Shown here: positions 24,952-33,022 of the stretch, piece after piece
Layout of the letters: each line of letters opens with the position of its first letter
Numbering within the stretch: position 1 is the stretch's first letter
Assembly: GCA_035626155.1 (NCBI GenBank)
Contig: DASPOF010000105.1
Span: forward strand, 1-47,730
Length of the DNA stretch: 47,730 nt
Origin: DASPOF01 sp035626155
Lineage (GTDB): Bacteria; Desulfobacterota; Binatia; Binatales; Binataceae
Direction: 5' to 3'
Program-made: the position numbers and the translations under genes
Notes under the pieces: model-generated
Databases searched by the model: none
The model's input: only the letters and a program-made list of their open reading frames with translations
What the model was told of the DNA's origin: nothing

Positions 24952-26276
24952 ACAAGAAGCCGAGAATTCTTCTCGTCCAACCAACCACCGTCCATCTGGA
25001 CGGCACGCCCCATAAGACGCGATGGCGTCTGATCATGGGGCTGATGATCCCGCTGCTGGCGGGACTCACGCCGGACGAGTATGACGTAACGCTCTGCGAC
25101 GAACGCATCGAGGATATCGATTTCGACGGGGGATGGGACCTGGTCGGGATGACCACCACGATCGGCGCGTCGCTGCGGGCCTATCAGCTCGGCGATGAGT
25201 TCCGCCGCCGGGGCATCCCGGTCGTGTTCGGCGGATTCCATGCCACGCTCCAGACCGAGGAGGCGCTGGGGCACGCCGATGCGGTCGTCAAGGGCGAGGC
25301 GGACCTGGTATGGCCCGAACTTCTCCAGGACTGGCGCGACGGCAAGCTCAAGCAGATCTACCGGGCGGACAAGCTTCACGACCTCAAGAACCTCCCGCGT
25401 CCGCGCCACGAGCTGCTCAAGCTCAACCGGTACCTGTTCAAGGCGGCGCCCGTGCAGGCGAGCCGCGGATGCCCGTACCGATGCTCGTTCTGCGAGATCC
25501 CGGTGTTCTATGACGGGAGTTATCGGACGCGCCCGATTGGCGATATCGTCGAGGAGATCCAGGAAGTAATCAAAGTCACCGGCTTTCGCCGCTTCCAGTT
25601 CATCGATGATCAGATAACCGGCAAGCACAAGTTCGCGCGCGAGTTGTTCAAGGCGCTCGAGCCGCTCAAGATCCGGTTCTCGTGCCTGTGGACTATCAAT
25701 TCAAACCATGACGATGAGCTGTTGGACCTTGCGGCCAAGGCGGGAATCTTCCATGTGAATATCGGCGTGGAGTCGATCAGCCAGGACTCGCTGCTGTCGA
25801 TGAACAAGATTCAGAACCACGCCAACCAGTACAAGAAACTGCTCAACAAGCTCAAGAAGTACGGAATTTATTACTCACTGAATTTCATGTTCGGACTCGA
25901 GGAGGACAAGCCCGGCATCTTCGATGAGACGCTGAAGTTCCTCCACGAAGTTCGCGCGCCCGAGGCGTTTTTCAACACGGTTACCCCGCGCAGGGGCACG
26001 CCGATGCGCACGCAGTTGGAGGCCGAGAGCAGAGTCATCATCCCGGACGCCGACCTCTATACCAACAACTTCCGCTGCATGTTCGTGCCCAAGAACATGT
26101 CGCCGCAGCAGGTTGAAGAGGGCGTCTGGCGCTGCACCAAGGAGTTCTACTCGCTCAAGTCGATGTTCAAGCGGCTGCTCATGCCGCCGAACAAGTTCAC
26201 CTGGCAGGGCCTGACCGAGAATATGCTGTTCTGGTACGGAGCCAAGCGGCAAATCGACCCGGTCGATTACTACTGA
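24948..26276 (+). CDS. Radical SAM protein with B12-binding-like N-domain
   Basis: A 442-residue radical SAM protein. The N-terminal ~150 residues have the Rossmann-like layout of cobalamin-binding domains ('GMTTTIGASLRAYQLGDEF', then VVFGGFHATL and a VVKGEADLVW segment), but I see no DxHxxG motif, so any cobalamin may bind base-off without a histidine or not at all. The 4Fe-4S motif is C175, C179, C182 in RGCPYRCSFC. The C-terminal region is aromatic-rich with no SPASM cysteines. It does not resemble HpnJ or HpnP at the N-terminus. The family includes methyltransferases and ring-modifying enzymes. Translation is coupled to the CDP-alcohol phosphotransferase, implying one pathway. Confidence 0.85.
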   Translation: MNKKPRILLVQPTTVHLDGTPHKTRWRLIMGLMIPLLAGLTPDEYDVTLCDERIEDIDFDGGWDLVGMTTTIGASLRAYQLGDEFRRRGIPVVFGGFHATLQTEEALGHADAVVKGEADLVWPELLQDWRDGKLKQIYRADKLHDLKNLPRPRHELLKLNRYLFKAAPVQASRGCPYRCSFCEIPVFYDGSYRTRPIGDIVEEIQEVIKVTGFRRFQFIDDQITGKHKFARELFKALEPLKIRFSCLWTINSNHDDELLDLAAKAGIFHVNIGVESISQDSLLSMNKIQNHANQYKKLLNKLKKYGIYYSLNFMFGLEEDKPGIFDETLKFLHEVRAPEAFFNTVTPRRGTPMRTQLEAESRVIIPDADLYTNNFRCMFVPKNMSPQQVEEGVWRCTKEFYSLKSMFKRLLMPPNKFTWQGLTENMLFWYGAKRQIDPVDYY

Positions 26277-26376
26277 GTACCCCCGGCCGCGGCAATCGCA
26301 AATAGCCAGTTCGTAAGCCTGCGACTGATTTGAAACGGCGCTGGCCGCTTGCTCAAGAATGGGAATCGCGAAGCGG

Positions 26377-27228
26377 TTACGGCTTAAGGACGGTATTGTC
26401 GATCAGGCGGGTCTTGCCGACGCGCGCCGCGATCGCGAGCAGAATCGGATGCTCGGGCGACGGTGAGGGCGCTAGCGTCTCGGCATCGACCGCTTCCACG
26501 TAATCGATTTCGACTCCCGGGGTTTCCTTAAGTACTTTGGCCGCAGTCGCGGCGATGTCATCGGAGGAACGCGCTCCCGACGCGTATCGTTCGCGCGCAG
26601 CGCGGAGCGCCGAACTGAGCGCCAGTGCGCGCTCGCGCTCATCGCCGGCCAGGTACGCATTGCGCGAACTCATCGCAAGACCGTTCGCCTCGCGCACGAT
26701 CGGAACCGGCACGATCTCGATTGGGAAGTTCAGGTCGATGACCATCCGCTGAATCGCGCGCAACTGTTGAAAGTCCTTCTCGCCGAACAGCGCGACGTGC
26801 GGCTTGACGATATTGAACAGCTTGGCGACGACCGTCGTGACGCCCCGGAAATGGCCTGGGCGGCTTCGCCCGCAAAGTCCGCGCGTCAGGCCGGTCACCT
26901 CGACGAAAGTCTGCGCGCCCGGCGCGTACATCGCGTCCGCCTCGGGCGCGAACACCACGTCGACCGCCTCCGCCGCCATCATCGCGAGGTCCTGCTCGAA
27001 GGCGCGCGGATAGCGGGTGAAGTCCTCGCCGGGTCCGAATTGGGTTGGATTTACGAACAACGAGACCACGAGCAGGGAGGCGCGCCTGCGCCCCTCGCGC
27101 ATCAGCGCAAGATGCCCCTCGTGAAGGAACCCCATCGTCGGAACGAGCGCGATCCGCTCGCCGCGCACGCGGGCGGCCTCCGCGAACCGCTGCATCGCAT
27201 CGGGCGGCTTGATGACTTCCACGCTCAC
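26377..27228 (-). CDS. panC: Pantothenate synthetase
   Basis: A 283-residue enzyme that joins pantoate and beta-alanine with ATP to give pantothenate. PTMGFLHEGHLAL carries the HxGH nucleotidyltransferase motif; the ATP-site segment LFGEKDFQQ and the SSRNAYL signature are both present. The start is GTG at 27228, overlapping the panB stop as GTGA; the frame is open further upstream but only as an overlap with panB. The C-terminus 'KTRLIDNTVL' is normal. It is convergent with the radical SAM gene, 100 bp apart. Confidence 0.96.
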   Translation of the reverse strand: MSVEVIKPPDAMQRFAEAARVRGERIALVPTMGFLHEGHLALMREGRRRASLLVVSLFVNPTQFGPGEDFTRYPRAFEQDLAMMAAEAVDVVFAPEADAMYAPGAQTFVEVTGLTRGLCGRSRPGHFRGVTTVVAKLFNIVKPHVALFGEKDFQQLRAIQRMVIDLNFPIEIVPVPIVREANGLAMSSRNAYLAGDERERALALSSALRAARERYASGARSSDDIAATAAKVLKETPGVEIDYVEAVDAETLAPSPSPEHPILLAIAARVGKTRLIDNTVLKP

Positions 27229-28058
27229 GCCTTGCGCGCCTCGGAATAGCAATGCTCGGGTCCGGGGAAGGCGCGTTCTCTCACTTCGCGGACATAGGCT
27301 CCCACGGCCGCCGCCGCATCCTCGCGAAGTTTCGCGAACGGCTTGGCGAAGCGCGGCGGGCAACTCTCGCCCAGTCCGAGCAGGTCGTGCATCACCAGCA
27401 CCTGCCCATCGCAGCCGGGTCCCGCGCCGATTCCGATCGTCGGAACGTTCAGGCTCGCCGTGATTTCGCGCGCGAGCGATGCCGGCATGCCCTCGAGCAC
27501 GATCGCGAATGCGCCGGCCGCCTCGAGCGCCGCGGCGTCCTCGAGGAGCCGCTCCCGGCATCCCGGGGCGCGTCCCGATCTGCGCCCCTGAACGCGATGG
27601 CCGCCCATCCGATGGATCGATTGCGGAGTGAGCCCGATATGGCCCATGACGGGGATGTCGATGTCGGCGAGCCGACGCACCGTGTCGGCAACCGCGATGC
27701 CGCCTTCGAGCTTGACCGCCTCGGCTTCGCCTTCCTTGATGAGCCGCCCGGCGTTGCGCAGCGCATCCTCGGCGCACACCTGGTAGGAGAGAAACGGCAT
27801 GTCGGCGACGACCAGCGCACGCCGGCGCGCGCGGGCAACCTGGCGGGCGTGGTAAATGATCTCATCCACCGTAACCGCAAGGGTGTTCTGCTCGCCGCGC
27901 ACGACCATCCCGAGGCTGTCGCCGACCAGCAGGAGATCGATTCCGGCCTGATCGAAGATGCGCGCGAACGGGTAATCGTACGCGGTCAGCATCGTGATCG
28001 GCCGCCGCTCCGCCTTCATCCGCGCGAGATCGGGAACCCTGACTTTTTCCTGTACCAT
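27225..28058 (-). CDS. panB: 3-methyl-2-oxobutanoate hydroxymethyltransferase
   Basis: A 277-residue ketopantoate hydroxymethyltransferase, the first committed step to pantothenate, using methylenetetrahydrofolate. Visible motifs are MLTAYDYPFA, LLVGDSLGMVV (metal aspartate), ADMPFLSYQ, VKLEGG, and GIGAGPGCDGQVLV near the C-terminus. A short arginine-rich insertion (GRRSGRAPGCRER) follows GGHRVQG and is not typical. ATG at 28058 is the family start. It is coupled to panC downstream; the 250-bp upstream gap should hold its promoter. Confidence 0.96.
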   Translation of the reverse strand: MVQEKVRVPDLARMKAERRPITMLTAYDYPFARIFDQAGIDLLLVGDSLGMVVRGEQNTLAVTVDEIIYHARQVARARRRALVVADMPFLSYQVCAEDALRNAGRLIKEGEAEAVKLEGGIAVADTVRRLADIDIPVMGHIGLTPQSIHRMGGHRVQGRRSGRAPGCRERLLEDAAALEAAGAFAIVLEGMPASLAREITASLNVPTIGIGAGPGCDGQVLVMHDLLGLGESCPPRFAKPFAKLREDAAAAVGAYVREVRERAFPGPEHCYSEARKA

Positions 28059-28308
28059 GCTACGCTCCCGGACGATCGCAAGGGCCGCCGAATACCGCGA
28101 CCCCGCGTGGGAGCGTGCTTTTGGTGAGAAGCGCGCGCGTCCAGCTTAGGAGTCCCGGTCCGAACTAAGGATCCAGGCATCAGCCCTGACGTTGTCCCGC
28201 CCTTTAAAGGGCGATTTTTCAATCAGTACGCATCGCCGGGAACCAAAGCTCCTCGGCGTGCGGATTTCATCTCTAGTATAAACGACGCGCTGGCGTAAAG
28301 CCCCGGCT
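28059..28308 (-). promoter_or_regulatory. panB upstream region with a -10-like box and a perfect palindrome
   Basis: On the minus strand a TATACT box lies at 28280-28275 without a good -35 at 17 bp, which would give a leader of over 200 nt. The leader contains the palindrome at 28198-28213. No gene is seen. The promoter call is tentative. Confidence 0.3.
28198..28219 (+). terminator. Palindrome with T-run (plus orientation)
   Basis: CGCCCTTTAAAGGGCG is a perfect 16-bp palindrome followed on the plus strand by ATTTTT. It looks like an intrinsic terminator for plus-strand transcription, though no plus-strand gene lies just upstream. On the minus strand it would sit in the panB leader. Confidence 0.4.
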
Positions 28309-29400
28309 TCAATAGGTTATGCCGGTTGCGTTGGCAGGCACCGATATTTTGAGCTGAATCCGCCGGCCGTCGCGCACCACGCTCAGGTAGATGAGCTCCC
28401 CGGGGCGGACGTCCCGCATCCGATCCTCGAAGTCGAGGAAATTCGTCACCCGGACTCCATCCACGCCGATTATCATGTCGTAACTCTCGCCGACCTCGGC
28501 GTAATCGAGCGCGGGGATCAGGATGATCGCCGGCGGGAATGCCATCGCGGCCGCGATCGCCACGCCGGTGAGTACGTTGTGCGTGGTTCGATGATATTCC
28601 TTGAGGCCCGCGCTGAAAGCCGGGCTTCCCTTCTGAACATCGATCACCAGGAGGCCGTCAGCCTCCTCGCCGCTGCTCAGCCTGCGGCGCGCCTCCCGCA
28701 ACTCAACACCGATTGGCGAGCTTAGCGAACCCTCGGAAAGGTATTGCCGAAGCGCCTGCATCTGCTGGGGATCGTCGGCGCCGCGCTGCGCCTCCTCGTA
28801 ACGCGCGACGTCGCCGCTGTCCCGCGCCGCAGGAGCATCGACCGTGGTTTTGGGCGGCTCATCAATACTCGCGGCCGGAATCTCGACGGTCGTGGCCGGC
28901 GGCGCGGTTGACCCCGGGGGCGACGCGATCAGGTTCTCCGGCGGGGAGCCGCCGGCGCCCTCCAGCCGGCCGGCTTCGCCGCTGGCAGCATCGGCGCCAG
29001 AGAATTCCGCGCCGGCCGTAGCAGCGCCCGGCGGAGCATCGGAGGATGGCGCGGCGGCGGGTGAAACCGCGGCCACGGGAGAAACCGACTCCGCGGGCGA
29101 AGCGGCGGCCATCGGAGAAGCTGCTGCAGCGGGTGATGCGGCTGCGGATGGGATTGCTGCGGGTGACATTGCGGCGGCGGGCGCGGCCGGGGCTGGCGTC
29201 GAATCGCGAGCGCCGCTGGATGCATTCGCGGACGCCCATTCGGCGGAAACCGCCGATGACTCTTCGGCAAGCGCGGCGGTGGGCGCCGAATAGAGCCCTG
29301 CGATTAGCGCAAGGGTTGCGGCGACCGCCAGCAAGCGCGCGAGCGCGCGCGCGCCAGCGCGATTGCAGCCTCTAATACTCGAAGTGCGACCCGTGCGCAT
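28309..29400 (-). CDS. Secreted or anchored PDZ-domain protein with long Ala/Ser/Pro-rich linker
   Basis: A 363-residue protein. Residues about 20-45 form a signal peptide or anchor ('LARLLAVAATLALIAGLYSA', ending TAALAEE). Residues 60-210 are low complexity, with repeated ASPAAA, SPMAAA and SPVAAV units. The C-terminal ~120 residues form a PDZ-like domain (DGLLVIDVQKGSPAFSAGL, IIGVDGVRVTNFLDF, LIYLSVVRDGR), with a hydrophobic insertion of about 20 residues ('VLTGVAIAAAMAFPPAIILI') in its middle. No protease domain is seen, so it is probably an envelope adaptor. The start codon is ATG at 29400; the upstream neighbour is the MBL gene 68 bp away. Confidence 0.75.
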   Translation of the reverse strand: MRTGRTSSIRGCNRAGARALARLLAVAATLALIAGLYSAPTAALAEESSAVSAEWASANASSGARDSTPAPAAPAAAMSPAAIPSAAASPAAAASPMAAASPAESVSPVAAVSPAAAPSSDAPPGAATAGAEFSGADAASGEAGRLEGAGGSPPENLIASPPGSTAPPATTVEIPAASIDEPPKTTVDAPAARDSGDVARYEEAQRGADDPQQMQALRQYLSEGSLSSPIGVELREARRRLSSGEEADGLLVIDVQKGSPAFSAGLKEYHRTTHNVLTGVAIAAAMAFPPAIILIPALDYAEVGESYDMIIGVDGVRVTNFLDFEDRMRDVRPGELIYLSVVRDGRRIQLKISVPANATGITY

Positions 29401-29468
29401 CGAGCGACACCGTCACAATCCAATGCCCGCGCTGCCACCTCACATTGGCCTGATGAGCCGCGAGCGAG

Positions 29469-30344
29469 CTAGCTGAGACTCCATCGCTTGTCATGCTCCA
29501 CCACCCGACGCTCTCTGGCAAGTTTCTTCAGATGGGAGCGCACCGAGTTTGCCGCAGCAGGATGCAGATACTCGGGAACGTCGGTGTAAATCCTCTTGAC
29601 GATCGCCATCACCTCGATCGGCCCGCCCTCGAGCGCATCGAGCACTTGCCGTTCGCGCAGTTCCCGATGGGCGATGTAGTCGTGGATCTTCTCTTTCGGA
29701 TTCCTGATTACCGGGCCGTGCGCGGGATAGATGGTTTCGAGATCGAGCTCGAGCAGCCGGTGCAGCGACGCCATGTAGTCGAGGAGGTCGCCAGTGTCAT
29801 CCGGAATCACGGTCGTGCCCGCGCCCAGGACGACGTCGCCCGTGAACAGGGCGCGCTCCTCGATCAGGTAGTAACACAGATGGTCGGGAGAATGGCCAGG
29901 CGTGTGAATCGCGCGCAGCGTGGCTCCTGCGGTGGTGACTATCGAGTTATCGCCGATCGGCACCATCGGTGCGCCGGCCGCATCGTCGTGCCCCGGCCAC
30001 GGCATCTTGAACACTTCTAGCGGGCCGAATTTATCGCGCGCCTGAGCGACCCCTCCGGTATGGTCGATGTGCGAATGCGTGATCACGATTTTGTCGAGCC
30101 GGTTGCTCTTGCACAGCTCCTTGAGCGCCGCGACCAGGAGGTCGGCCCAGATCGGGACGCCCTGCCCCGTGTCGAGCAGGAGCGGGCGATCGCCCACGCC
30201 AACCAGATAGGTGTTGGTGCCGGGTCCGGAGAACGGGCCCGGATTATGGCCGAGCACGGTCGCGACGCGGGGTGAATAGCGCGCGTAGTCGGGCATCTTC
30301 ATTCCGATCATCGAATCGGTGACGATGCGCGCGGGCTTTTCCAT
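29469..30344 (-). CDS. Metallo-beta-lactamase-fold hydrolase (LACTB2/glyoxalase II-like)
   Basis: A 291-residue binuclear metal hydrolase. The metal motif HxHxDH is H90, H92, D94, H95 in ITHSHIDHTGG; further ligand regions are HTPGHSPDHL and FTGDVVLGAG, and the last is YPAHGPVI. The C-terminal region has the winged-helix LACTB2-type extension ('HYIAHRELRERQVLDAL' region to the end). Members cleave thioesters or nucleic acids; the substrate is unknown. It lies 21 bp downstream of coaX on the same strand and may be co-transcribed. Placement between CoA genes suggests, but does not show, a thioester substrate. Confidence 0.9.
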   Translation of the reverse strand: MEKPARIVTDSMIGMKMPDYARYSPRVATVLGHNPGPFSGPGTNTYLVGVGDRPLLLDTGQGVPIWADLLVAALKELCKSNRLDKIVITHSHIDHTGGVAQARDKFGPLEVFKMPWPGHDDAAGAPMVPIGDNSIVTTAGATLRAIHTPGHSPDHLCYYLIEERALFTGDVVLGAGTTVIPDDTGDLLDYMASLHRLLELDLETIYPAHGPVIRNPKEKIHDYIAHRELRERQVLDALEGGPIEVMAIVKRIYTDVPEYLHPAAANSVRSHLKKLARERRVVEHDKRWSLS

Positions 30345-30365
30345 CTGACCTGACCTCTCCCCTCC

Positions 30366-31136
30366 CTAGCGCCGGTTGCGCTCGAAGATCAATCGCAGTC
30401 CTTTTAACGTCAGGAACTCATCGACTTCCTCGATAGTTTCGGATTCCGGCGCGATGAGGACCGCCAATCCGCCGGTCGCGATCACGCGCGCTTTCTCGCC
30501 GCGTTCGCGGCGGATCCGGGCTACCAGCCCATCGACCAGCGCCGTATGCCCAAAGATGAGGCCCGACTGGATCGCTCCAATCGTGGTGCGGCCGACCGTC
30601 TCGCGCGGGCGCGTCAATTCAACCCGGTAAAGCTTGGCCGCGTGCTCGATCAGCGCGTTCATCGAGATCTCGAGGCCCGGCGCGATCGTGCCGCCGGCGT
30701 ACTCGCCTCGTCCCGTGACGTAGTCGAGCGTGGTTGCGGTGCCGAAATCGACCACGATGCATGCGCCGCCGTATCGGTCGTAGGCGGCCACCGCGTTCAC
30801 GATTCGGTCCGCCCCGACCTGCTTCGGATCCTCGTAGAGAATCGGCATCCCGGTCTTAATCCCCGGTCCAACCATCAGCGGACTGGTATGGAAGTAGCGC
30901 TCCGCGAGCTGCTCCATCACATGATTGAGCGGCGGAACGACACAGGCGATGACCACGCCGTCGACCTTGAATCCCGGCGCGATGGGCGAGCCCGTGATCA
31001 GGGTGTTGAGCAGCGCGCCGTGCTCATCGGTCGTGCGATCGGCGACGGTCGAGATGCGCCAGTGATGCGCCAGGCGCTCGCCGTCGTAGATTCCGATTAC
31101 GGTATGACTGTTGCCGACGTCGATCGTTACGAGCAT
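30366..31136 (-). CDS. coaX: Type III pantothenate kinase
   Basis: A 256-residue kinase that phosphorylates pantothenate, the first step of CoA synthesis from the vitamin. The ASKHA-fold phosphate loop is IDVGNSHTVIG at the N-terminus; GADRIVNAVAAYDRYG and VVDFGTATTLDYV (catalytic aspartate and phosphate 2 motif) follow, and GGTIAPGLEIS is the pantothenate-site segment. The frame is open to 31163, but ATG at 31136 gives the family N-terminus. With panB and panC 3 kb away, three CoA-pathway genes share the strand and neighbourhood. Confidence 0.95.
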   Translation of the reverse strand: MLVTIDVGNSHTVIGIYDGERLAHHWRISTVADRTTDEHGALLNTLITGSPIAPGFKVDGVVIACVVPPLNHVMEQLAERYFHTSPLMVGPGIKTGMPILYEDPKQVGADRIVNAVAAYDRYGGACIVVDFGTATTLDYVTGRGEYAGGTIAPGLEISMNALIEHAAKLYRVELTRPRETVGRTTIGAIQSGLIFGHTALVDGLVARIRRERGEKARVIATGGLAVLIAPESETIEEVDEFLTLKGLRLIFERNRR

Positions 31137-31193
31137 GCGAAACCCCCGTGCCGGTGCGATCACGCGGCAGCGCTCATGATAATAGGTCGAGCC

Positions 31194-31796
31194 TCAGTGG
31201 ATGCGAAACGATGACCTCGGCGCCATCATCGGCGCGCTCGTCGGATGTCTGAAGGTGGCCGACGGAGGAACCATCCACGGTCCGGAGCCGAATGGCGAGG
31301 TTGGGATGGATGGAACGATGGGCCCCAATCTGGCGCCCGGGGTATAACCCACCGGCCCAAGCGGCGGTCCCCAGACCGGCCCGATCACGCGCGCCGTCGA
31401 AACTACCGGTCCCATCGTATCGCCCTGGCTCTCATAGTCCTCGAGCGTGCCGAACTCATCATTAACCACCGCATCGTCGAGGGTCGAATCGCCAGCGGTG
31501 GCGTCATCGCGCGCCGATCCAGCCGTCGCTGCGCCGTCCTCGGAGGGATCCGCAGGAGAAATGCCGGCCCCTGGGGCATCGCACGACAGCACGCCGCCGT
31601 CGTCGGTGCAGGCCTGCGGGATTTCGAGCACCTGGCTTTCCAGTTCCCAGTCGCTGTCGGGACTCGCGGCGTTGGGCGATGCGTCCTCAGCGGAGGCCGC
31701 CCGCGCGAGCACGAGCGCGGCGCTGACGAAAGCCGCGATAGCGAAGGCGCTTACTGATAACACCCGTTTCCGCAACGGATTTACCCTCGCGCGCAT
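31194..31796 (-). CDS. Secreted protein of unknown function, Pro/Ala-rich
   Basis: A 200-residue protein with a clear signal peptide (basic start, then 'SVSAFAIAAFVSAALVLA' and cleavage near ASA-ED). The middle is acidic and alanine/serine-rich with two cysteines (CTDDGG, LSCDAPG); the C-terminus is proline-rich (VWGPPLGPVGY, GPIVPSIPTS, MVPPSATF). No domain recognised. The layout (signal peptide plus low-complexity region) resembles the PDZ protein gene two genes away. It is 57 bp upstream of coaX on the same strand; the name 'hypothetical secreted protein' is all that can be supported. Confidence 0.6.
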   Translation of the reverse strand: MRARVNPLRKRVLSVSAFAIAAFVSAALVLARAASAEDASPNAASPDSDWELESQVLEIPQACTDDGGVLSCDAPGAGISPADPSEDGAATAGSARDDATAGDSTLDDAVVNDEFGTLEDYESQGDTMGPVVSTARVIGPVWGPPLGPVGYTPGARLGPIVPSIPTSPFGSGPWMVPPSATFRHPTSAPMMAPRSSFRIH

Positions 31797-31980
31797 CGAG
31801 CCAGCCCTCCTCCTGCCGCGCGCCGGCCGCTTGGCTGAAGCCTACCATCCGGCTTCGTGCGGTCCAAGGCGGCTTCGCGAATGGTCCGGGTCGCCGTGAT
31901 ACGTCCGGTGGGGAAGCGGCGCGGGGACGCCGCGAGCGCAGGTTTTCACGGCGCACCCAAAAAGGCTAAGATTCGCCGCC

Positions 31981-32736
31981 ATGCCGGAAGCAAAAGTCGC
32001 ATTGGTCACCGGCGCGGGACGCGGCATCGGCCGCGACATCGCGCTTCGTCTTTCGCGCGAGGGCTACGCCTGTGGCCTCATCGCCAGAACCAAATCGCAA
32101 CTCGAGGAAACCGCCGACCTGATTCGCGCCCAGGGCGGCAAAGCGCTCGTCACGCCCACCGACGTCTCCAAGCGCGAGCAGGTGCTCGCCGCGGTCGACG
32201 CGGTCGAACGCGAACTCGGCCCGATCTCGGTGCTCATCAACAATGCCGGCGCATACCTGCGCAAGCGCTTCACCGACATCACCGAGGACGAGTTCGATTT
32301 CCAGCTCAAGGTCAACGCTTACGGGCCGTTCTTCTGCACCCAGGCGGTGGTGGGCAGAATGGCCGATCGCGGGGGCGGCACGGTGATATTCGTGCTTGGC
32401 TCCGAGTCGCGTGGCGGGCCCGCGCAATACTCCGCCTATACCGCATCGAAGCTCGCCCAGCGCGCGATCGCCGAATCGGTCGCCTACGAGTTCATGCATC
32501 TTGGCGTCCATTCGGCGACGCTCGATGTGGATGGGGCGGTTGATAGCCCGCGGGTGCGCGAGGCGATGCCGGATACCGACCCGTCGCAATTCGTATCGCC
32601 CGAGGCGATCTGCAACGAGATCGTGCACCTGATCGGGCAGCCGAAGAGTTCGTGGACCTTCGGCGTGGATCTGCGATCGTTCGCGCAATGGCGTCCGCGC
32701 GCCGCCGCGGCCAGGAAGCCCGCGCCGAAACAGTGA
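31981..32736 (+). CDS. Short-chain dehydrogenase/reductase
   Basis: A 251-residue classical SDR. The cofactor motif TGAGRGIG is at residues 10-17, NNAG at 87-90, and the catalytic triad is S141, Y153 and K157 (QYSAYTASK). Arg/Thr after the second strand (ARTKSQ) suggests NADP preference. C-terminal PGxxxT is replaced by VDGAVDSP, usual variation. The substrate is unknown. ATG at 31981 is the family start; the ribosome binding site is weak. It is divergent from the secreted-protein gene. Confidence 0.92.
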   Translation: MPEAKVALVTGAGRGIGRDIALRLSREGYACGLIARTKSQLEETADLIRAQGGKALVTPTDVSKREQVLAAVDAVERELGPISVLINNAGAYLRKRFTDITEDEFDFQLKVNAYGPFFCTQAVVGRMADRGGGTVIFVLGSESRGGPAQYSAYTASKLAQRAIAESVAYEFMHLGVHSATLDVDGAVDSPRVREAMPDTDPSQFVSPEAICNEIVHLIGQPKSSWTFGVDLRSFAQWRPRAAAARKPAPKQ

Positions 32737-32814
32737 TCGCGGCCGCGCTTCTCCGGGCCGTTGCAACAATCGACGCCTGACCCGCGCCCTCGTGCGCATC
32801 TCTGATTCATGACG

Positions 32815-32857
32815 GCCGGAGCGGGAGCGGCGGCATTGCCGCCGCTTCGCTTCCGGC
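32815..32857 (+). terminator. Long imperfect hairpin downstream of the SDR gene
   Basis: Arms GCCGGAGCGG and CGCTTCCGGC enclose a perfect 9-bp inner stem AGCGGCGGC / GCCGCCGCT with loop ATT. It lies about 80 bp past the SDR stop. A further AAAGCGCGCTTTT palindrome follows at 32862-32874. Likely transcription end, though the T-run is short. Confidence 0.45.
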
Positions 32858-33022
32858 TGCCAAAGCGCGCTTTTCTGCAATCGGCTGCTGAAAATCCAGT
32901 CAAATTTCACTTACTATTGCTTGCGTTCTGCTCCGCCCGCCAGCGCGATTGCGTCGCGGCCCGCGCAGGTTTACCGCATAAAGAAGCGACCGAAGTTTCG
33001 TCCGGTGGTCGGAGGGGGGAAG

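Noticed and set aside
24948..26276. Assignment of the radical SAM gene as hpnJ or hpnP
   Set aside because: N-terminal region and motif surroundings do not resemble those proteins; only general B12/radical SAM features are seen.
27229..27777. N-terminal extension of pantothenate synthetase
   Set aside because: Is only an out-of-frame reading of panB; PanC begins at the GTGA overlap.
29372..29494. 40-codon minus-strand frame (MTSDGVSASS...SHFEY) between the MBL and PDZ genes
   Set aside because: Overlaps both neighbours and has no known relative; could be a coupling peptide but support is too thin.
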